A stretch of DNA of 64,000 nt from Antedon bifida (lineage: Eukaryota > Echinodermata > Crinoidea > Comatulida > Antedonidae): contig OY727095.1 in assembly GCA_963402885.1 (NCBI GenBank), forward strand, positions 4,345,001 through 4,409,000, read 5' to 3'. The translations under genes were made by a program, and so were the position numbers. Positions 11,699 through 22,900 of the stretch are shown one piece after another. The notes under the pieces were generated by a model that did no database searches, was not told the DNA's origin, and saw only the letters and a list, made by a program, of their open reading frames with translations. The stretch's first letter is position 1. Every line of letters begins with the position of its first letter.

Positions 11699-12272
11699 GA
11701 ATATACATCACACTGTCTGTATGCACATTTTTTAGTAAATAGAAGCTTTCGTTTTCGCACAATAGATGACGGTAATTTACTGTCGGTTATGGAACGCGGA
11801 TCCGAAATACACTTTCCACTTGTCACGGTCTGGTAACTTCGTCTACTCTTCCAAAACGAAATCTCACTAATGTAACAACAGTATAATCAAACTTTAAGAA
11901 ATATTTACATTCATTATGATTTTCACACGGTAAGTCTGTCTGTCTGTCTATTGTTTTATCTGTTTTGTTGCCTTGTGTTTTTTTAGCACAATTCTAAGGA
12001 AGACATTTTAATTCCCTGCACACTCGCTTTTAAGTATTACTATTATTGCTAATGGAATGGGAATATGAAAGATAGTAACATGAACCTATTAATGTTTTAT
12101 TTACTTGTTAAATTCAAGTACTGTTATATCACCTAAGATGTTTAAATTTACATCAACCTCAATTTAGTGAAAAATCTATTTAAAAGGAGACCTACTGTTA
12201 CAGAATAACTAAGATTGATCAAAATTTGCTTTCGTCGAACAAGCACTGTAGTGCAAAGACACCAAATAGTTA

Positions 12273-12935
12273 ATGTTATAGTTGAAGTGTGATCTTGGTG
12301 AAGTCCAAGAGGGAGATAGCCAGACCAAATATATTTTAGATTTTAGAGAATACAAACTCTTGGATGTGGCTGAAGCCAAACTGGAATGTTCCTCAGATCA
12401 GATTTATACACATTGATTAGTCAGTATATCATAACGACCAATCGCGCTATTTGACGCCAGTAAACGCTGTTTGACATCAGTCACGCTCTTTGACACTAGT
12501 CAAGCTTCTTGACCAATCACAGCATTTATAAAGTCTAGTAACAATTAAACCCATATTAGGAGTAGAGTACTGCTTAAACTATGACAAATGGAAGAATTAT
12601 GCAACATTTACACAAGTTTAGAACCTATGCTGAAATGATGAACGAGTTGGACAGACTTCAACAAGATTCTGCAAGCTCTTCAAAGTTAAATGTCAATCGA
12701 GCATTCTAAAAAAGAAATGATTTTTTTATTTAAAAAACATTTATTACAATATTTAACGTGGATGGACCACCCTCGTTATATACTGTTGAATTAAAAAAAA
12801 AATGATAAAACATACAATGACATATTAGTTTTCATTTTTTAATAGTATACGATTGACTAAACAAAGGTCATGGTTCAAACTAAACTAACAAAGTGGAAAT
12901 ATTTTGGAAGCAAGGCTGAACATTTTGTAAATTAA
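12273..12935. other. Unique spacer between the segmental duplication and the ABCA 3' end
   Basis: No gene recognised. It contains a short array of TTTGACRCCAGT-like motifs (about 12450-12510). An isolated plus-strand 42-codon frame (ATG 12581, TAA 12707) has a mildly polar, glutamine-rich peptide, but no splice partner or homology I recognise. The AT-rich end has several TTTATT words, i.e. minus-strand AATAAA. Confidence 0.4.
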
Positions 12936-12941
12936 TTTATT
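12936..12941 (-). terminator. Candidate polyadenylation signal of the ABCA gene
   Basis: AATAAA on the minus strand, about 110 nt past the stop codon at 13050. Further AATAAA words at 12740-12745 and 12725-12730 could give a longer 3' UTR. Confidence 0.4.
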
Positions 12942-13049
12942 TTGTTAATTTTGTAAAGTATCTTGTGCTTACAAAAAAGATGGGGTGGTGTTTCTTCACT
13001 TTAAGAGTGCATGTGTGTGTTGGGGGGGGGGGGGGGGGTTGGCTTCATC

Positions 13050-16000
13050 TTAGGGGGGGGGGGAGATTCTTACTATTTCAACTTCTTCATGTCCAAACAT
13101 CTGCAGTAGTTGTTCATCATCATCATACTCCAGATCAATGGTACCATTACTACCAGTCCTCACAAGATTCTGCAGCTGTACATTTGAATCTAGCACCATC
13201 TCCCTACTTGAGTCTACAAAATCATCCAGTTGTCCCATTTGTTCTTTTGCAAAATTTACAAATACCTACAAAATAAATAAATTTTTGGATTACTCAACCT
13301 CTTAATTTTAAAACATTAACTTTAACTCATTTTAATGTTACAGTTATAGGAAATTTATAAGCTTTAGACTAATAGATAAAAGTGGTCCAATAATAGAGGG
13401 GAGTTTTCTATTAATAGAGTAGAGTGGTCCTTTAATAAAGAGAGTGGTCTCTTTTTAGAAAAAGAGTTTTCTATTAATAAGAGTGGTCCCTTAATAGAGA
13501 AGAGTTACCTATTAATAGTGAAGAGTGGTCCTTTAATAGAGAAGTACAGTCTCTTGATATAGTGTTATTGTAAGATCTTTATGTTTTATTTGATAAAGAA
13601 TGGTTGGCAATTTTCTCAAAAGATTGTAACATTTTCTTACATTATCTAATGTGGTTTGACTGATGGAGTAATCTTCAATTTGCAGGACCGTTTTCATGTT
13701 TTCTAGCCGCGAAAACAGCCTGCTCAGTGACGTATTACTTAGTATTATTCCGTACTGTAACATGTTGTGATGTTCATCCTTCAAACAAAAACAAAATGTT
13801 AGTTTCTAAAACACACACATATCAATGACTAGCAAAGATACCCCAGAGTAGTTTTCAAATGTAGATTCAAAATTTCCCAGTACTATTATTATCATTTTGA
13901 TTAAAATTGATACCCCATGTGTATGGATGCGTGCAATTGCAAAAATGTTTATAACGAACAAACATAAAAACACAGCTTAGGTGGATATAAGGGGGGAAAT
14001 TGGACACCATTTTGGCTGCCATATGAAAACCAAGATGGTAGATAATTTTCAAAAGTAGTTTAAAAACTTTCAAGTATAATTCTGGTAATTTTAATACCAC
14101 AAAAATGTGTAAACCAAACAAATGTACAAACTCTCTCACATGCAACATGCATTTTGCGTATTGTTAATCACTGTATTATGTGACTCATATAAACACAGAT
14201 TAGAGTGACTCAACGAGTCACAATACAAACCTTTAGTTCAGCATCGTAGAATTCACTTTTAAAGAATTGTTTAACAGGAGCTGTGTGGGCACCCTTGACA
14301 CGAATGCTTATTGTGTAACCGCCGCCAAACTTATTCTTTAAATGTTGTATACTACCAAGACATTTGAAGCGGCCGTTTACTAGGATAGCAAGACGTCCAC
14401 AAAGAGCTTCACATTCTTCCATACTATGAGAGAGAAATTTTGAAAACACATGAAATTGAAAAGTCATAACTAAATATTTTTCTTTTTTTTGTAAATTAAT
14501 TAATTTTATTTATACAAAAACATAAATGAAAATAACATAAATCTTTGAATAAGCCATTTTGTAGTTTTGACTACAACAGTTAAATACAACCAAAAATCCA
14601 TTCACAGTTCTTAAGATAAAGTGACCTTACCTATGCGATGTTAGCACCACTGATCTCCCTTCCTTGATGATATTAAGTATCAAGTCCCATAGGAAGCGTC
14701 TTGAATGTGGATCCATACCGGTTGTGGGCTCATCCTAACATTGATCAATAAATACATTTTTTTTTAAATTTTATCATATAAGACATTACAAAAGAAAACA
14801 TAATACAATTTAAATTAAAAGCAAACAAAAACAACATAGATATCCATCCACCTTATAAATTAAATAAAGGTTCATAAAAATTATTCTAATCTCTAACAAT
14901 TTCATATTTGATTGATTGTTTCTAATTGTATTCATTTTTGTATTAAAAATATTTCCCTTAAAATAATAATAATAAATACATGATAAATATCAGAACATCA
15001 ACAATAAAATATCAATTCTAATTAAATTACTTTTAAGTTAGTTTTATTTTCTTTACAATGTAAAGAAACTAAATACAAGTTTACAAATACATGGATTTAA
15101 TAATTTTTATTTTCTACATACCATGAATATAACTTGAGGGCGCCCTATAAGGGCAATAGCTGTTGAGAGTTTGCGTTTGTTTCCTCCACTGTAGGTACCA
15201 GCAGGCCTGTCGGCATATTGCACTAGAGCTAGTTTTCTGAGGGCCCAATCCACAAGCTATGATGTAGAAGAAGACAATATATGTCACATGTTATGACAGT
15301 AGGCCACACTAACATTTCTAATAATTGTTTAACATTATTTTGATGAAATGTTTTTTAAGTTAAATTTGTTCACCTTGTTCTCTGACTTCTTAGTAACCCC
15401 TTTCAGTCGTGCGTACAAATGTAGATGTTCTCTAGCGGTTAGCTCCTCAAAAAGAGCGTCAAACTGGGGACAGTAACCAATGCAACGATAAACAGCATGG
15501 CGATCCTTTAATATGCTGCAATAAAATATGAATAATCATTAATCATAATTAATTAATAAAATATGAATATTCATTAATCATAATTAATTAATAAAATATG
15601 AATATTTATTAATATCATAATTAATTATAACATGAATGTTCATAAAAAGCGTAAAGTATGTTAATACAAATATACACCCAAACAATCCTTAGCAGTAGAA
15701 ATTATGAATATTAAATATTCAAATTATTCTCCAAATTTTCAGTTGCAACAGTAACCTCATGAATATTAATTAGCAATATTCATGAGCATTCTCAACATTG
15801 ACATTTGACCTATAAACTAATATTAATTCATGTATGAATTTACAAGTTGTAAGTTTTTAAACATGCATTTAAATTTGATTGCGAGAAAAATAAAGAATAC
15901 AAATTTAAATATATTATATTAATTTGCATAATACAGAAAATGAAATTCATACAAAATAAAAAATGTCTTAAATATTTTACAAATGTAATCACATATTTTA

Positions 16001-16967
16001 TAAAATAATACAATAATGTTGAGACCAAAAAACCCCCCAAAAATTAAATAAATAAAAAAAAAATCTAATGAACCCAATTTCAACACCTATTTGATATCAA
16101 TTTGTTATTAAATGAGGGATATAATCAAACAGGCACCTAAGCCCTCAACAGAGATGCCTGGAAGACTTGCTATCCAAGTTTGACTTGGGGGAAAGTCCTC
16201 GGACCTTGGGCAGAAAGTGCCAGTACTGGAAAGTACTCTGTCAAACCAATACCCTCTCAGGTGGCCAAGATGTCTCAAGGGACTGAGCCGTGGGTGGTGA
16301 GACGATAGTCATATCACAGTCATGCAAGTAACCTTTCATAGGTGAACACAACGAGGCTCACTCTCCAGAATCTCCTCTTTTTAAATTTTATTCAGGTTTC
16401 GAATTACAGGAATTGAATTCTATTTCTCTGATAAGGCAGGACATGCGACCAACTTACCTTATTCCATTTAAGAAAGCATCCCCCTTTGATATTGCTTGGT
16501 CTCCTGTCAACATTTTAAATGTTGTTGTTTTTCCAGCACCATTAACACCAAGAAGGCCAAAGCACTTAAGTACATAAAACAAAACTTAAGTCAATTCAAG
16601 GAGTCCAAAGCACTTAAGTACATAAAATAAAACTTAAGTCAATTCAAGGAGTCCAAAGCAATTAAGTACATGGAATAAAACTTAAGTCAATTCAAGGAGT
16701 CCAAAGCACTTAAGTACATAAAACTAAACTTAAGTCAATTCAAGGATTAGACTCGGTGGATGGAGTAAAATCAAATCTGGGGAACTTTATAAGGAAGTTT
16801 CCTTACTAGATCATTTTAATATATAATATGAAAATGGAGGTTAGACTATTCCATTTACAAACAAGGGATATTTAATTGAAAATGTAAAAACTTACCTCGC
16901 CTTGGGGAACTCCTAGGCATAACCTATCTACTGCATAGTGCTTACTAAAGTATCTGGATTTAAAAAC
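13050..16967 (-). CDS. ABCA gene, exons 36-43: NBD2 and C-terminal tail
   Basis: Exons (5' to 3'): 16967-16896, 16564-16458, 15515-15374, 15256-15122, 14734-14631, 14423-14231, 13778-13641, 13265-13050. Walker A GVNGAGKT at residues 2141-2148, Q-loop 'GYCPQFDAL', signature SGGN 2241-2244, Walker B/D-loop DEPTTGMDP 2264-2272, H-loop 'LTSHSMEE'. The segment '[13 protein letters not shown]' then VFVNFA (2409-2414) is diagnostic of ABCA1/4/7. The tail after it is acidic and unlike vertebrate tails. It ends at a TAA right after a C run (a G run on plus, 13052-13063), so the last 3-5 residues depend on the homopolymer length being correct. Confidence 0.93.
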
Positions 16968-19900
16968 CTAAAAAAAAACCATGAACATATCAAAGCTTAG
17001 ATAACATTTATAAACATTAATATAAATATATAGTTGGTTGAAGTAGTAGTTACCCATTTAAATATATTTTTTCCACAAAACCATAAATTTAAAAAACTAA
17101 TTTTGGACACCATTGAGGACTGTTCTTGTAAATGTGTAAATGAGAAGAAAGACAAAACAATAATAATTTCCTAAAAGGCACTATTTTAATGCAACTCTCC
17201 CTGTGCATGCATTTTTAAACACAGGGGGAGTTGATAAAGATTTGTTCACATACTTTGGTAAGGTTTTCAATACGTAGAAGGTCTTCGTTTGCTTCTCCAC
17301 TCAAAACGCGACGGCGTTCAGCCACAACATCCTCGTCTTCTTCCTCTGTACCTCGCTTTCGTCCAATTCTTCTTCTGCTGTAGGTTAGATTATAAATTTG
17401 ACGAACTCGGTGAATGGAGTGTAAAAGGGAAGAGGGACAGGGGAAAATAAGAGGAGGAGAGATAAATTTCAAAGGCAATATATGTTTAATGCATTTATTA
17501 ATATATATATTACAGTGCCAGATCCATGGTTCATTAATTAATGTCCTATTATTTGAATTTTAATTTAAAGCTCTGTCTACACTATCAAACCAAAAAATGT
17601 GATGTGCCCATATATGGACATGATGATGTCATATCACTACCATATTTGGGCACATCACACTTTCTTTGTCAAACTAGTTTGATAGTGTAGACAAAGCTTA
17701 AGAGGGTCTGGGTATTATATATATTATATGTATTATATAGATCTATAATTTTAAATATAAACATTATGGACATGTTTGTTCAATGACACTTACAATGGTC
17801 TGATGAAGAACTTGTACTCTAGCAAAATGGTGAATATGAAAGCTGCTAGGCCTTCTATTCCCATAATAACATACATACGAGTCATAACATCCCACTCAAA
17901 TGGCATTTTCACCTTATCGTCTTCCCCTGAAAAGTAACAACAAAATCTATTAACAACAAAAACCTTTGTGTGACTCCACTAAAGCCTTAATCTCTGTCTA
18001 GAGTATCAAACTAGTTTGACAAAAAAAGTGTCCAAATATGGTAGTGATATGCCTAAATATGGTAGTGATATGACATCATCATGTCCATATATGGGAACAT
18101 CACATTTTTTTGTCACATAAAGTTTGATAGTGTAGACAAGGCTTAAAGTCAGATTACAAGATAACATTCTTACCTATTTTGTAGTAATATTCATTTAAAA
18201 ATTCATTATATGCTAATTCCATGAGGCCTTTTCCGAGGCAGTAATTGGGAAACATCAGGAATGCTTTATGGAGAAATTCATAGACTTCTTTCAGCTCCTA
18301 AATGAATGAATACCATTATTATTTGTAATAGAAAAGTATTTATCTCTTAAAACCTATGTCATGCTGTATAAAATATACACTTGTCCCAAGTCCCTAGTTT
18401 GTCTCTTTTCAATCTGTTAATACATCTGCGCTACCAGCAGGTGATATAATTTTTTAGAAGTGATTCCAGCTCAAGTATAGATAAATACTATAATGATACT
18501 ATGATACTGCCAAAATGTTCCTTTGAAACAATCGTCATCTAGCAATTAGACTATATAAAATAATAAGGTATTGTGAATTTTTTATTCCAACACACATAAG
18601 CAATAACAAAATAATTGAGAAAAACATTCAGCAATACAATTAAAAAAAAAAGGGGGGGGGGGGGTAGGGGAAGGGGAACTTGGTGTTTCTGCAGATAGTC
18701 TCATATGTACGATATGTATATATTATATTTATATTGGTGTTAAGAATAGGTAAACTAAAGCAAACAAGTGATATGTACAGAACCTCATCATAATTGAAAA
18801 GCTCTAACATGAAGCTGGCAATGACTGTTGTGATACCGGTAAACAGATTGATAATGATGAGAAAAACATAAGCAGCACTTGATTCACTGAAGTAGAATGA
18901 GGCAGGGTACATCATTGGAGTGATAGAGTACCTAGTGCAACAAGAAATAATCTTTTGATTACAAATGACGTTTGTATGTAAAAAAAAGAAATATACAGTA
19001 TCTGAATTGAAATTAATAACAATAAGTGAACTTCACTCCCAAAGACTTTGTTATAACACTTTGATTATGTAGTGGGGTGAGTGGCCAAGCGGTTAAGACA
19101 GTGGAACCGTAATACCTTGTCATATTAGATGATTTGACCAACCCCTTCACTCAAACCAAGTTAAATAGACACTATACAAATATATACTGTAAGTGATAGT
19201 ATAAGACCTGATGTTACACCTGTGACTTACCCGTACAGAAGGAAGAGTATAATAACAGCTGGCATGTTTGTTTCGGAAGCATACGCCGGAATGTTGAACA
19301 ACTTTAAGATCAGGATACAACAGCTGGCAGGCACCATGTAATTCATCTAAAATACAAGATGAACATGAAATGAAATATTTTAATTGAGACAATGTGGGGT
19401 CTTGGGGGCCAATTTAGTATAAAAAGTGGTTAGTATAGAGAAAGCTTAACATGCATTAGAGCATGTTATCACCATTAATATCACTTTTCCGTTAGGTACG
19501 GCTAATTCAAAATGACACATGATGCGTAATTGACCAATCAAATTGCAAGAATACTATCAGGTGTGCTATAATACCAATAATTGAATTTGCCATTAATGTT
19601 AATGTGGGGGAACCTGGAGGGGACCTGTGTCTTGCAGCCTAACTGAGCTAAATCGCACAGAGGTGTGGATGGTGTGGACATAACAATTTCATCTTCCCTT
19701 CTCTTCCACAATATTGGGTAATGTAAATCACATGAGCCAGATATGTACACTAAAGTTCTTGTTCTAACACCAGTACTATGAACAAGAAAAGCCTTGAACT
19801 TATGCCAATTATATGGCTATGGCTTGCGGCACCCCTGTCTTAACCCACTCAGCCATTTGACTCGGTCATCACACTTACCATGTCCCACAAAAAGTTTGAA

Positions 19901-22900
19901 GACCAGTAGACCACTGGGTTTAAACTACTGATAAATTGTAAATGTTTTGCTTTGGACGATTTTTCAGCGACAAGGAAAACAACAAAACTGGCTGGGACGA
20001 ACGACATAGCAACAATGATGAATATAGAAATCACCATGTTGGTTCCTTCTTGTACTCTGAAACGAAAAATGTGATATTACTAGCAACTCTGACTTCACTA
20101 CACTCCAAAGATACCCTTTTGAGCATGGAGACACAGTACAGAGAACCTGTACTGTAAATCCACAAATGGCGTTGCATGTCCATTACAATCGGAACCTGGT
20201 GTAGTTGCAAAAGCTATCACAATAGCAAAATCTAATTGAGCATGCACAAAAACGCAATTTCTTCTACTGATTCACATTCTTTAATAACTGATTCTTGAAA
20301 CTGTACTTATAATTTGGACAGTAGGCATCTTCTGTAATACAGTGTAACATGTGTATCACAAGTGCTGCCTGTTATGTTAGAGCCTATGATACAGGAATCA
20401 CATGTGATACTGTACAAATCATAGGTAAAGTTTCAAAAATCGACATTGCATGTGTGCACATGCTCTATCAGATTTTGCTATTGCTATAGCTTTTGCACCT
20501 ACACCAGATTCTGTTATTGTAGTGGGAGGCTCTTTCTCAGCATTCATAATGGATTGATATAACCCACCTCAAGTTGAACAATGAAAAATAAAAGAAAAAA
20601 CATCAAATGTTTAATTTCTACTTACATATAGTCATTTTCGATATTATAACTTGTTTTATTCATCGGATGATTAATGGCGGTAATGCCATATCCTGCTGGG
20701 TTGCCATGGATTTCAGGGTTAAGGTTCGCTCGTAGTATTAGGTTGTTGAGAACGTTGATGTAGGTAGGCATGCTGTGAAAACCCTTGTGATTGTGAAATG
20801 CCTATGAATGGAGTATGTATGAAGAAACATGGTAAAATTCAGGTACGAATGATTTTTATCGACATGGCTGAAATGTATCTGAATATAATATAGCCTACAC
20901 TTATTTTTATTTTCATTACGAAAGGCAAAATATGGAAATAAATGATGTTTCTTACAATTGCAGCGTTTCTAACAGCTATCTTGCGGTATTCTGGTGCTGA
21001 CATATCTTGGTACGCCGTTGGTACATAGTCACGTATATTACCAACTGAAAAAGCACCGTACCTAGCAGAGCAAAACAAGAATAGCATCAACATGCAGGAA
21101 CCCAGTCCAGGAAGAAGAGAGGGAAAGTGTCTTTGGGACTATCGAAGAAGGGGATGCAGCAAGTGCCTTTAGGGATATCGATGAAAGGGGATGGGCAACT
21201 GCCTGTGGAGCTATCGAAGGGGATGGGCAAGTGTCTGTGGGGCTATCGAAGAAGAGGAAGGGCAAGTGTCTGTGGGCTATCGAAGAAGGGGATGGGCAAG
21301 TGTCTGTGGGGCTATCGAAGAAGAAGAAGAAGGGCAAGTGTCTGTGGGCTATCGAAGAAGGGGATGGGCAAGTGTCTGTGGGGCTATCGAAGAAGAGGAA
21401 GGGCAAGTGTCTGTGGGGCTATCGAAGAAGAGGAAGGGCAAGTGTCTGTGGGCTATCGAAGAAGAGGAAGGGCAAGTGTCTGTGGGCTATCGAAGAAGGG
21501 GATGGGCAAGTGTCTGTGGGGCTATCGAAGAAGGGGATATATGCACCTTTGGGACAGTCGAAGAAGAGGAGGGGAAAGTGTCTGTGGGGCTATCAAAGAA
21601 GGGGACGGGCAAGTACCTTTGAGGGTAGGGAAGGAAAAAGTGATGGTTGTGAAACACAGAGACGAGTCAAAAAAATAGTTTGTATTATACAATTGTATAC
21701 AACAACCATATCTACCTGTGTAACCTGTACTTGTTTGTAGTATAAAGCAAGTAACGTGTGATATTCCGTCTATCAACATTCATCATTTGATCACTTGTGA
21801 TCACCTTCGTTCTTTCGGGGTATGGTCTCCCGACATCTTGTGGACAACTAAACCCGGTGTTGTCCTCTGAACAAACGCATGTAATCTCACGAACAGCTCC
21901 ACCTATCAAAATCAAGTTCAATTTACTTTAGGCCTAATGAGTATGAATAATAATAGTTTAGTAAGATACAAAATATATGCATGTGAAGTACAGTACCATT
22001 ACATTATTTTGCAATATGTTATGTTAGACATAAATCAGAGAGATATTTTTTGAGTTTCTCAAAATAGCAACATTGGCTACGGTCGCCTAACAACATTGAA
22101 ATGCTATCATACTATTAACTATGTAGCGATAAAAGGAGAATGTCCAATGTGTAGAATTTAATTAGGGCAAAACATTCCCCCAAGCTTTAAAAAATAATTT
22201 TTTTTATTTTTTTATTTTATGCTATCTATCTAAAATAACAAAGCAGAATATAAAATTAATCCATTAGGGCATGGAATAATAGTAATAAGAATATACTCTA
22301 TGATTAGGGTAATAAACAAGTATAATTCAAGATTCATGGTATCAATTTTATACAAACACCCCTAAAAACAACAATGGAGTAATCCTTTTTAAAAGAAGAA
22401 ATGTTTCTTTTCACATTATCAAAAAAAATAATGGATGATTCTATTTTCTTTGCAGGTGTAAAGATTTCTACTGTAAAATTAGTATTTTGTTAGAAGCGTT
22501 ACAATACATTCGACGCATTGTTCAAAATAGCAACACAATTTTCTCGTCTGTACTTACTGCGGTTATTATTCATTATCCTGCTTTCTAGAGTAATTAGTAG
22601 GAACAAAATTAATGATAGAAAATAAGGGTAAAGGCAAGGAATGAGGTAGTCAGTGGCAGATCCAGAATTTTGAAACAGGGGGGCCTAGGGCTTAAAAGTG
22701 AAATGAATGGCCAATCTTTTGCATTATAATTTGTGAAATTTAGAGGGTGCCCGGGCCGGCTGGGCCCCACTTGAATTTACCCCTGGTAGTGAGGTAAGAG
22801 TGAGAGCTCTGCTGGTATAATTGGCTGATGATGAGGATGAGGGAATGTGGTGGTTTCAAATAAAGCTCTGTCTACACACAAAAAATATGATGTGCCCATA

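Larger units (their letters stand above)
8997..12272. repeat. Segmental tandem duplication, copy 2 (3.28 kb)
   Basis: Near-identical head-to-tail repeat of 5146-8996, without the 7031-7576 insertion and with small indels: a shorter G run at 9114, an extra GTTAAT unit near 10105, missing bases around 10335, and an extra GTCT in a CTGT array near 11943. The junction with copy 1 is AGTTAAAACGTTAATTT; past 12272 homology stops abruptly. Confidence 0.95.

Noticed and set aside
7700..11700. CRISPR-like regularly repeated array
   Set aside because: The repeats are palindromic MITE halves with irregular spacing and identical 'spacers' in both segmental copies; eukaryotic context.
12581..12709. 42-codon plus-strand ORF as a gene
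   Set aside because: No recognised homology, no splice or promoter support; within chance expectation for this length.
13022..13063. Long G runs as a regulatory G-quadruplex element
   Set aside because: Uninterrupted homopolymers also arise by slippage, as at 5263 and 9114; no evidence of function, only a caution for the ABCA stop codon.
19071..19112. tRNA-Leu/Ser gene
   Set aside because: Only the A-box half is tRNA-like; no anticodon arm, B box or acceptor pairing follows.
21127..21740. Three overlapping plus-strand ORFs of 143-183 codons
   Set aside because: They are the same minisatellite read in different frames; composition is purely repeat-driven and the region is an intron of the minus-strand ABCA gene.
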